64,000 bases of DNA, taken from contig JAJTUP010000001.1 of NCBI GenBank assembly GCA_021399435.1, positions 992,001-1,056,000 on the forward strand, given 5' to 3'. The position numbers and the translations under genes were made by a program. Each line of letters starts with the position of its first letter. The stretch's first letter is position 1. Shown piece by piece: positions 48,217 to 57,005 of the stretch. Source of the DNA: Diaporthe sp. PMI_573. Its lineage: Eukaryota > Ascomycota > Sordariomycetes > Diaporthales > Diaporthaceae. Below the pieces are notes generated by a model, which worked only from the letters and a program-made list of their open reading frames with translations, was not told where the DNA came from and did no database searches.

Positions 48217-48760
48217 TCTGAAGGTTGGTGGATCGAATGGGAGTCAGGTAGCAGTAGGGTGCACTGAGGTCTTGTTGGGACGCTTGAGAATGGTTTGGAC
48301 AACTTTGCATTGAATTTGAGTGGGCTTCTGTCAGCCCTCCTCACAGTCCCTCCGACATCGTCTCAACCCTGGGCACGCTGCGGTTGGCTCTGGTGCGCAG
48401 ATAGGGAGGCCGGAAAATTCGGCCCTCGGACCCACTATCTTTGGCTTTAAATAACCAGCCAACCCTAACCCTGACAGTAACCAAACTAAATACAGATAAA
48501 CTTCAGAAATCAGGCTATCTAATGAACTAGGTTACATACTTTTTGGGTAAGAAATAAGGGGAATGCAGAGGTTCGAAGTTAGGGTCTTATAATAGCCCAA
48601 AAAATCGACTCACGGCCACCAAACTCATCTCCCGGCGTGCACGCCCCATGGGCACATAGCCAAAAGTCTAGTGCCAAGTCTAGGGTAACTCCTTACGTGC
48701 ATTCTAGGGTAACTCCTTACGTGAAGGGCCCACGCCAAATTTGAGCGTTTCCGTTTAACA
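48217..48760 (-). mobile_element. Solo-LTR-like element, copy 5, no TSD
   Basis: 544 bases, TCTGAAGGTTGG..CCGTTTAACA, inverted relative to copy 4. Left flank AAAAG and right flank TATTG do not match, and Gypsy-C ends exactly at its left edge. That suggests a deletion or ectopic recombination between copies brought in new sequence on the right. Its outer part near 48700 carries its own variant of the GTAACTCCTTACGTG repeat. Confidence 0.85.
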
Positions 48761-48783
48761 TATTGAGAAAATAGCCGCTATAC

Positions 48784-48927
48784 TAGCTGCAAAAGCAACG
48801 CGCTGCACTTACAAGCTAGTAAGAACAACTTATATTTTCAGGACACTGTTTAACATAGCTGCAAAAGCAACGCGCTGCACTTACAAACTAGTAAGAACAA
48901 CTTATATTTTCAGGACACTATTTAACA
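48784..48927. repeat. 72-bp perfect-phase tandem duplication
   Basis: Two units, 48784-48855 and 48856-48927, each TAGCTGCAAAAGCAACGCGC..TTTAACA, differing at only a few transition sites (for example GCTAGT versus ACTAGT). GC content is higher than the surroundings and it is unlike any other repeat in the window. Confidence 0.85.
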
Positions 48928-48957
48928 CTTTCTTTTAAATAATTAAAAGACTACTAG

Positions 48958-49201
48958 TATAGGTTTAGGTATAGTCTTAGGGGCTACTAGCCTAGCACAG
49001 CTATAGCTAATCAGAAGGGCTGGTCTGGCTTAGTCAGCAGGGCCGCTGGCTACTACACCAAGTACTTCGGTACCCACGATGGCGATAGCTTCTTTCTTCC
49101 TTCCGTAGCAAGAATCGAACCCGTACCTAGACAGTACGGCTTTTGCTCGCCTATTTGCACGTGCAAAGACCCCCTGACCTACGGCATCAGGGCTGTACCA
49201 A
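48958..49201 (-). repeat. SINE-like repeat, copy 2 (better preserved)
   Basis: Reverse strand: a tRNA-related head (49201-49095) followed by a body (49070-48958). In the head a B-box GGTTCGATTC (around 49110) and an A-box-like TGCCGTAGGTCAG (around 49180) lie at a somewhat longer spacing than in a normal tRNA. CCGTAG near the start can pair with CTACGG. The same head and body occur, RIP-mutated and split, at 4557-5270, so it is a dispersed family. It cuts into the secreted-type ORF at 49428-49202. Confidence 0.6.
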
Positions 49202-49428
49202 CAATTTCCACAATAAGCGATACCCATGTATACCATCTTGGAATTCAACATCCAATCAGCTGACCCCATGTGCACCTTCTTCCCCGGCTGAAAGTGGCTT
49301 GAGGCCCCACAAGAGACATCACAAGTGATATGCAGTTGGCCCCTGTAGGCACCAACGAATGCTACCAACAAGGTGAATTGGAGCTTGAATGACGAGCCTT
49401 TGCCAAGAGCTGAGATTTTAGCCTGCAT
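49202..49428 (-). pseudogene. Truncated Cys-containing secreted protein ORF
   Basis: From ATG at 49428 the reverse strand encodes about 76 residues: a basic start, a hydrophobic leader-like segment (LQFTLLVAFVGAYRGQ), then HITCDVSCGASSHF and IAYCGNCW with four Cys. At 49201 the SINE-like repeat begins. The frame runs on through it by chance to a stop at 49030, adding about 56 repeat-derived residues. The original C-terminus is lost. It looks like the front of a small secreted, disulfide-type protein, but I recognise no family. Confidence 0.4.
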
Positions 49429-49564
49429 CCTTCGCTGCTCATGAATAAGATGGCGTGCGGGAGAGGGTTCACTACCAGATGAAATTTCAGCTTCCTCACC
49501 TTTTCCCTTTTGGCTCGGGTCTATCTCTTACTTGAAAACGCAGCCCAGATTGCCACAAGGCGGC
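49429..49564. promoter_or_regulatory. Short divergent promoter region
   Basis: Only 136 bases separate the reverse ATG at 49428 from the forward ATG at 49565, so both must share this control region if both were transcribed. If the monooxygenase starts at 49532 instead, the gap is 103 bases. No TATA consensus is obvious; a pyrimidine-rich stretch (CTTCCTCACCTTTTCCCTTTT) lies just upstream of the forward start. Confidence 0.4.
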
Positions 49565-50934
49565 ATGAGCGAATCAATTCCTAGCAAGTTCCGAGCCATA
49601 GTCGTGGGCGCTGGACCTGTGGGCTTGTACCTAGCGCACGCTCTCTCAAGAGCGAAGATTGACTACGTCGTGCTTGAGCAGTCTGAATCGGTGATTCGAT
49701 ATCAAGGCGCCGGCGTTCTCTTGTACCCGCAGACGCTCAGGCTGCTGGATCAGATTGGTCTTTATGAGAAAGCCGAGAAGGACTTCGTCATAAACCACAC
49801 CCAAACAGATCTGCTCACTTGCAATGGCCGAGTTATCAAATCAACGCCTCTTTGGTCGATATTAGGAGAGAAGTGGGTTTTCTTCTCTATCAAACATCGT
49901 TCTGAAATTGTCGTGCATCTAACTAGCAACCAATTAGGCATGGATATCCGATGGCAGCTCTCTCTCGCGCGCAATTGATTGCCCTCCTCTACGAGAATCT
50001 ACCCGAGAAAGGAACACGGATCAAGACTGGCGCAGCCGTCACTGATATAGAAACACATGAGAAGGGCGTCAAGGTCCATTTGAAAGATGGCAGTGTAGAA
50101 CAAGGTTCTATTCTTATCGGTGTCGACGGTGTCTACAGCAAGACGCGCCAGATAATGCAACAGCAGCTAGCTCAAACACCGCCCGACACATGGCCTATGA
50201 CTGCCTACTTTCAAGGAATCTACGGATGTTTTCGTTCTTATGACGGTTTCGAGCCGGGGACCCTCTACCAGTCACGTGGCACTGGAATTGTTTCGCAGAT
50301 TATTGTCGGTGCAGACAGGGGACACTTTGCCATCTTACGACCCATTTCGCCGATAGCAGAGACTGAGCGATATTCGATCGAGGATCGGGATCGCCTCGCC
50401 ACAGAGCTAGCAAAGGTCATGGTCGCGCCGGGCGTTCGCTTTCAGGACGTTTGGGGGCTTACCGACAAGGAGACCGCTGCGATGGTGAATCAAGAGGAAG
50501 GATACTGTGATAAGTGGTACCACAATCGGGTTGTCCTTGCGGGCGATGCTGTGCATAAATCTACCTCTGCCACGGGCTTGGGCGTGAACACCGGGATCAA
50601 TTCAGCTGCGGCCCTAGCTAACGAGTTATACCGCACCCTGCGTTCCGAGCCCGACCCGAGCACAAGGGCGATTGAGGACGCCTTCGCCAGGTACCAGGAG
50701 ACCCGGGGCCCCGAATCTAGCCGACTGCATACCTTCGGCAGAAGACAGATCCGTGGAGTCACCTGGGAAACCTGGGCGGGTTGGTTCTTTGATCGCTTCG
50801 TCAATCCCTGGATCGGTGTAAACAAAGTGGCGAGCATCATCGGGAACGTCATTAAGAGAGGGCAAATATTGGAGTACGTGCCCTTCAACGATCGGAAGGT
50901 CCGGGTGCCTTGGGATCATAGTCCTACTCCTTAG
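49565..50934 (+). CDS. FAD-dependent aromatic/terpenoid-type monooxygenase
   Basis: Exons 49565-49872 and 49938-50934 (intron GTGGGT..TTAG, 65 bp) give 434 aa. An in-frame ATG at 49532 would add 11 residues; I prefer 49565 because MSESIPSKFRAIVVGAGPVG puts the nucleotide fold at the usual distance from the start. Group A flavoprotein motifs are all present: VGAGPVGLYLAHAL (residues 14-27), the DG motif GVDGVYSKTR (about 164) and the GD motif VLAGDAVHKSTSATGLGVNTG (about 302). Such enzymes hydroxylate or epoxidise aromatic, indole-diterpene or meroterpenoid substrates with NAD(P)H. The closest type by eye is PaxM / salicylate-hydroxylase-like. No prenyltransferase, cyclase or polyketide synthase lies in the window, so a metabolite cluster is not shown. 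The gene appears intact although the transposon island ends about 350 bases upstream. Confidence 0.85.
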
Positions 50935-51069
50935 GTGATCCAGTATACATTACAATGACTATGACGTATTTTAAAATGAGCCAATACTATCTTTCTTTGT
51001 CATCTACGCAAAAACGCAAGGTACTAGCAGCAAGTAACTATATAATTATAGCTTCAAATGCATCGTCAA

Positions 51070-52545
51070 TCAAAGGGCATACTTCCAGTTGTTTCCAGCG
51101 CCCGCTGCGTCGAGCGAGAAGTTCGGAAACAGCGTGTTGACCCCATCCTCGCCTCTAAACCCCTTGATGACTTCCATCAAGCATCCAGTCTCTGAGACCC
51201 CAGATGAGAAGAGCCGCTCCCTAGCCCAGCCAAGCCAGTTACTCTGGCTCGCCTGGATGACAGGGAAATGATTCAGTCCGATATACTCGACGAACTGCAG
51301 ACTCTCCCGAGAGTCGCTGGACCCGAGAGCCTCACAGGTATCATTTACTGTCTCTCTCAAGTTGTTGATATCAGTGATCGAGTCCACATCCCCAGCCACG
51401 ATCAACAAGGGACCTTTGAATCCCCTTCGCCCAACCGCAGTCCTCTTTTCGAATTCGAGAACAGCGGGATGTTCAGTCCAGTTCCGATGCGCCGTCTCAG
51501 CCAGAGGGGCGCCGAGGCCCGAGACTTGTTTAGTGGGCAGGCAGCCCTGCACAGCCTCCTGGACGTTGACCCACCTGTCCCGGCCAAGCTCGGTCATGCC
51601 GGATAGGTTGAGAGACGGGTACGCGGCAGTGACGGCCTTGATAAGAGGGGTCTGGAAGCTCAGGTAGGTATTGGTCCAGAGCTGTGTCCTGTTGGCTGTG
51701 TGGTCGGCATGGGCTCGCCTGACCTGCTCGATGATGCCGGTAGGCGGAGCGAGGGCCAAGGCGCCCTTGTACCCCGGCACGGGCCTGCCGACCTGGCGCT
51801 CTGCGAACGACCACACAGAAGCAGCACCCTGGGAATGTCCCATGGCGATGAAGGGCCCGTTGGCGTCGAGAAACTGGGGAAACGCGTTACGGGCCGCCGT
51901 GACGGCATTCGCGATGTCGTTTGCCTGTGCCGGCCACGCTGCCCACGGGTGCCCTATCTCTTCACCGTTGGGAAGCCTGCCGACGCCGAGACCCGCATAA
52001 TCCGGTGCCACGACCACGTAGCCCTGCAGGGCCAAGGTAAATGGTACTTGGAAGTGGTATTGCAAGTTGCGGTAGTTGCTCGGGGCGCAGGGGGATAGAC
52101 CTCCAGAGGTGCCGTGGGCCCAGGCGACGATGGGCCACTGGGTGCTGTTCGATGAAGAATTCGCTGCAGGAACTTCGAGGGGGCTTGATGGCCACAGGAT
52201 GTAAGCCGACGCTGGGATCACAGTGCCATTGAGGTCCTCGGTGGTATAGAGTATCCGCGACATCGTTAGCGGTGCCGGTACGGTGTAGTTTGTTAGGTTT
52301 GTTGTCTGCTCGAGCCGCAGCACAGATCCTGGGGCAAGGTCGGCAGTATAGTTTCTGGGAACAGTGTAGAAGGAGAAGTCTGAGGCTCTCTGATCCGCCT
52401 CCCAGGACGAAACGCGCAAGACAAGTTCTTTGCAGGCGTCGTCGCAAGTGGTGCTGGCATTGAGTTTGGCGAATGTGGACTCGGTGCTGGCACGAACAGC
52501 CAATGCTGGCACCACTGTTGCGAACAGCATTTTCAGGAATATCAT
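51070..52545 (-). CDS. Secretory lipase (LIP family alpha/beta hydrolase)
   Basis: Single exon, 491 aa from the ATG at 52545. An in-frame ATG at 52563 is also possible, while the longer frame upstream lacks a leader. Signal peptide MIFLKMLFATVVPALAVRAS. LIP-family landmarks: WAHGTSGGLSPCAPSN (about 142-157, oxyanion region), APDYAGLGVG (about 180), nucleophile elbow AMGHSQGAASVW with Ser238, acid candidate AGDVDSITD, and His in LNHFPVI. At least six N-glycosylation sites. These enzymes hydrolyse triacylglycerols or esters outside the cell. It is tail to tail with the monooxygenase, with 135 bases between stops. On the reverse strand a TATAAAA run lies near 52684-52690, about 140 bases upstream. 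Confidence 0.9.
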   Translation of the reverse strand: MIFLKMLFATVVPALAVRASTESTFAKLNASTTCDDACKELVLRVSSWEADQRASDFSFYTVPRNYTADLAPGSVLRLEQTTNLTNYTVPAPLTMSRILYTTEDLNGTVIPASAYILWPSSPLEVPAANSSSNSTQWPIVAWAHGTSGGLSPCAPSNYRNLQYHFQVPFTLALQGYVVVAPDYAGLGVGRLPNGEEIGHPWAAWPAQANDIANAVTAARNAFPQFLDANGPFIAMGHSQGAASVWSFAERQVGRPVPGYKGALALAPPTGIIEQVRRAHADHTANRTQLWTNTYLSFQTPLIKAVTAAYPSLNLSGMTELGRDRWVNVQEAVQGCLPTKQVSGLGAPLAETAHRNWTEHPAVLEFEKRTAVGRRGFKGPLLIVAGDVDSITDINNLRETVNDTCEALGSSDSRESLQFVEYIGLNHFPVIQASQSNWLGWARERLFSSGVSETGCLMEVIKGFRGEDGVNTLFPNFSLDAAGAGNNWKYAL

Positions 52546-54041
52546 CTTACGTGAGGGAAACATTAATGATGTGGCCAAATCTCTCGGGCACTTTTGAACA
52601 ATCAAGTTGTGTTGCAAGAGACAAGGAGCACTTAGGATGAATCTCAAGCTGTAAGAAATGGGTGTCGTCAGAAACAAATCACTTTTATATCACGGCCTTA
52701 CGCTGCAGGCATCCGAGTCCCGCCCCCTTCCAGTATGTCCAACACCTTCCGAGTTGATGTTCAATATTTTGACTCATTCCATATTGTCCCGATCACAACG
52801 CCGGATCGCAATAGACAGGCCGACTTTTACGTTGGTCGGATAGACTGAAATCCCAAAGTCCTGGAGTCGGCGTAACATTCCATTCGAGTTGAAGTGAAAT
52901 GTCCCGTTTGAGCTTTTCTAGCGGCCGGGAGTGATCCTTCCGTGTTGGATCAAGCTACCAGATGCGCTCAGTCGACGCATGTCAGCTCAGATGTTGGCAT
53001 GTACTGCGCTGCAGCCGAACTAGCTCTCACGACACTGCCTCGGCTGAGCCCCGGACACGCAATATGAGTGATATTCGAGACGAAGACAACATGACGTCTG
53101 TGTTACTGACGCTCCTACAGAGGCTATATTTTTATCGCCACCAGATGCATTGCTTCACAACTGGAGTTTCTGCAATAGTTTGCCGGATGAGGGACTTCCC
53201 CCAGCGATTAGAGTCTGGAGAGAATGGAGTTTGTTGGCGTTCTGCAAGGGCACAGAATTTCTTTTGAGAGGAATATTGAACCCAAGAAGCGCTGAGTGAA
53301 CCAAGTATTATTATGTGGTGTGCACCCTTGCAATTCTGTCATCCTCAGAGAACAGCAGTATTGTAGTTGCGATGCACCCTGCTCTCTCCCCCATTTCCTA
53401 TGCCCGGAATTTCTAGTGCAACTAGGCACTCATAGCCTACGTTGCACCAAGAAGGTGATTAGCTGTGCTCAATTTCTCAGATTTAGCCAGATCCACGTTG
53501 ACGCAAGTGCTGTGTTGTGTTTTGTTGACTTCCTGTCAGATCATCAGCTTGGATCAGCACTCCTGGACTGACATCTAAGTTGTGAGGCATTTTCACGAAT
53601 GATTTAGCAACGAGCTTCTAGTACACTAGAGAACCCGAGAAAACACGATCCCAGGTTGTCGAATTCATTCGTTATCGACCCTACATGAGTACCCATTAAA
53701 TTATTTTCATCCAGCGGTCAATAAATGGAGAACGAGTCAGGTCAACGTCACTTGTTCCACAGTCTCAAACTGCTCTTTGCAGTTTAGAAACACGTCAACA
53801 AAAGCTCAGGGGGCAGTGCAGCGCGGACTGATTACGTTATCGCGCATCTCACGTCAGACCTTTGGAGACTATTGGAGCTGCTGTGGCTTGCCTCGACCTC
53901 AGCCGCCGCAAATCTTTCGCTCGAATTCGGCCGACGGCCATATTTAGCTCATACCCCGGCCCTGTCCCCTGCTACCCTTTATCGATCCTCCGTGATCTGT
54001 CACTCACCCAGAGACATGAGCCATCGCTCCCTCTCACAACC
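52546..54041. other. Intergenic region between divergent lipase and amylase genes
   Basis: About 1.5 kb shared 5' region: lipase reads left, amylase reads right. No frame here has motif or splice support. CT-rich stretches before 54042 suggest the amylase 5' UTR. Confidence 0.5.
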
Positions 54042-56054
54042 ATGAACGGCCAGCAGCAGGGCTTCGGCCCCTTTCACGGACAGCCGCCGATACCACCACG
54101 GCCGCCGGTTGGCGTCCCGCCGCCGGGTGCACAGAACCAGACCATGTTCCAGGGCTTCGAGTGGTACGTCCCGGCGGACCACCAGCACTGGCGCCGGCTG
54201 GAGAAGGCGCTGCCGACCCTGGCGGCCCTCGGCGTCACGACCATGTGGATCCCACCGGCCTGCAAGGCAAGCTGGTACACGGGCAACGGGTACGACATAT
54301 ACGACCTCTATGACCTGGGCGAGTTCGACCAGAAGGGCTCCCGGCACACAAAGTGGGGCACCAAGGAGGAGCTTGTAGCCATGGCCGAGAGCGCCGGGCG
54401 GTACGGGATCCGGATTATGTTCGACGCCGTTCTGAACCACAAGGCAGCGGCGGACTATAGCGAGGAAGTTAACGCTACCAAATACGAGGGCGAAGGTGAG
54501 TTCTGCCGTGTCTGAGAAAAGGGGTGGGAGGATACTCCCGCCTCCGAGGAAGGATTGCGGGCTCAGTTTGCTGAAATAGGTCCAAGATCGAACCCAGGTC
54601 TGCGAGGAGTCGTGTGTGATTGAGGCCTGGTCCGGCTATGAGTTCCCCGGACGGGGTTCCGCTTACAGCCCCTTGAAGTGGAACAAAGAGCACTTCACCG
54701 GGATCGACTATGACCACAAGACGCAGTCGAAAGGCGTATGGAAGTTCGAGGGTAAGGAGTGGGCGCAGGATGTCGACGAGGAGCTCGGCAGCTATGACTA
54801 CCTGTATGCACGCAACCCGGTCCCACTGACAGCTTCATCGCTGAAGAATTCCCGTACAGGATGTTTGCCGACGTGGACCACAACCACCCAGAGGTCCGCC
54901 GAGACCTGTTCTACTGGGTGACGTGGCTCGCCTCTCAGGTCAGGCTAGGCGGTCTGCGCCTGGATGCGGTAAAGCATTACTCTGCGAGCTTCCTGCGGGA
55001 TCTTGTTCATCACATCGACCGCACCATCGGCAAGGATTGGTTCATTGTTGGCGAGTACTGGCGTGATGACTCGAATGTGCTGTCCAAATTCATCAGCTTC
55101 ATGGGAGACCGCATCTCGCTTTTCGACGTTAGACTCGTTAACAACTTCTCGAGGTTGTCATTCAAGGACAGGGCGGATCTCCGCACTGTCTTTGATGGGT
55201 CGTTGGCGTCTATCAGGCCCAGGCACGCTGTGGTAAGTCTCTTGGCCGGCATTTGTGCGATAAAGCTGACTTACACCGTTACAGACTTTCGTCGCAAACC
55301 ATGATACGGTTCGTTGAGCTTGACCAGGTGCTTACGCTGAAAGCATACTGACTCCTGAAATCCAGATGGAAGGCCAGTCTTTGGCGGCTCCTATTGCGGA
55401 GTATTTCCTCCCCCTAGCATACTCCCTCATCTTGCTCCGCGCCGACTGCGGCACCCCATGCGTGTTTTACGGCCACCTATACGGCTATCCCCAGCCGGAT
55501 GGGAATGGTTTCAATGAGCCCCCATTTGGAGGCAAGCTCCTGCCCAAGATCGTACAGGCTCGCAAGCTCTACGCGTACGGGCCTCAGATCGACTACTTCG
55601 ACCATCCTCACTCGATTGGCTTCACAAGACTGGGCTTCCCACAATACGGCACGGCGGGCATGGCCGTGGTCATGACTAACGGCTGGACACACACGACAAA
55701 GCCGATGTTTGTTGGGCCCGAGCACGCCGGGGAGAGATGGACGGACGTCTTGGGCGGTTGCTGGGGAGAGGTCGTAATTGATCGCGAAGGATGGGGTGTT
55801 TTCGCCGCTGCACCGAGGAGTGCAGCAGTGTGGGTGAACAGGCAAGCCCCGAGACGAGACGAGATTGATTGCTTCTCGTTGTAAGTGTGATGACCCGACG
55901 ATGAGCCACTTCTTTGACCCGGCAGGGCTGACTATGTAATAGTGACTACGACATCTACGACCGAGGTGTCCACGACAGTCCGGTGACGGCGAACGATCTG
56001 CACATACCCAGACTAGAGACAGAGCCTGTGTGGATGAGTGCAATGGGTCTTTAG
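54042..56054 (+). CDS. Intracellular GH13 alpha-amylase
   Basis: Exons 54042-54495, 54587-54803, 54860-55232, 55285-55308, 55366-55880 and 55943-56054 give 564 aa, with all phases closing. One exon is only 24 bases (TFVANHDT) and carries a catalytic motif. There is no signal peptide; a Pro/Gly-rich 30-residue tail precedes the (beta/alpha)8 barrel, so the enzyme is cytosolic. Motifs: GFEWYVPADHQHW; region I FDAVLNH (127-133); region II GGLRLDAVKH with nucleophile Asp259; region III FIVGEYW with acid/base Glu289; region IV FVANHDT with Asp355. Glycine-type turns (FPGRGSAYSPLKWN, GHLYGYPQPDGNGF) fit the GH13_5-like fungal intracellular amylases, which act on glycogen or cell-wall alpha-glucan primers. 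The first acceptor (CCAAG at 54586) is the least certain junction. Intact otherwise. Confidence 0.88.
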
Positions 56055-56909
56055 AGTGGTAGATAATTGGCGCAGGACACACGGGAAATTATCGGGTACA
56101 GGCCATACGCGTATAGACATCAGAGCCATGCTTGTGGAGTTTGGGCGGGTCGAACGGAACAAGAGGGAATAGACGAAGGGGTTATGCGAGGACAGGTCGG
56201 ATCAACATAGTTAGAAGTAGACCGCAGCAGTCAAGTCATACACACACCATCAATCGTGTGCAAGTATCTCATCGCAGCGTGAAGCACCCGAACATAGACA
56301 AACAAGTCGGACGATGCTCAGTCGGGACGACGGACTTTATCCGACCGGGCAAGCCGACAGCATGTCCAATGCGGTGATAATGGGTTCATGACATGCGTCC
56401 AGTAACCGGCATATTCGTTGGAAAATGCGGATACTCGGTGGATATTGGCTAGTGCGCAGAATTCCAGAACTCCGGCGACTGTCAACCTTTTTGGGGCATG
56501 CCGAGAACGGATAGTGCCCCAAGATGGCTAAGGATTATTCCCGCAATTTCGTCACCGCCAGGAACATGGTGTCAGAGTATGGGGAACCATCATGCTGCAC
56601 CCCACACTTGTTCCTGGCAAAGACGCGGGGATATGTGGGGAAATCGCAAAGACTCTTGCAGGTCCCGTGAACTATCGTTTATTGTAATCGGCCCGCGTTC
56701 TTGGGTGAGTGGGCTCCTCGGGTACTACGCACGCTGCTGCATCTAGTATAGACTACCAATACAACGTAATTTGCCGACGGGACCTCCCACCACGCGAGCT
56801 AGTATGTACCGAGCTCGGGAGGAGAGGAGACGAGAGGAGATCCTGTCGAGTCCTGCTTTGCGCGAGTAATAGCAATGGAGTCGTGGGGAGACGGCCTCGG
56901 CCTCGCAAA
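56055..56909. other. Intergenic, no gene seen
   Basis: Between the amylase stop and the promoter of the next gene. Several short frames exist on both strands without motifs or splice partners. Confidence 0.45.
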
Positions 56910-56916
56910 TATAAAT
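56910..56916 (+). promoter_or_regulatory. TATA-like box
   Basis: TATAAAT about 90 bases upstream of the ATG at 57006, the same spacing as for the GH106 gene. Confidence 0.45.
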
Positions 56917-57005
56917 GGCTCCGTCTTTCGCTCCGCAGCTGAGGGTTAGCCTTCTCGGTTGTGCTCGTACCTGTTGCCCATATTGACAAGCTGACCATAG
57001 CAACG

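Noticed and set aside
45151..48760. One 3.6 kb transposon with ~530-base terminal inverted repeats
   Set aside because: The sequence between the repeats is Gypsy-C plus Fot1, copy 4 has its own complete TSD, and the same repeat occurs alone elsewhere.
49095..49201. Functional tRNA gene
   Set aside because: A and B box-like motifs are present but the fold is too long and the anticodon arm is not canonical; the segment is part of a dispersed repeat.
51362..52463. Several forward-strand frames over the lipase gene
   Set aside because: Shadows of the reverse-strand lipase exon.
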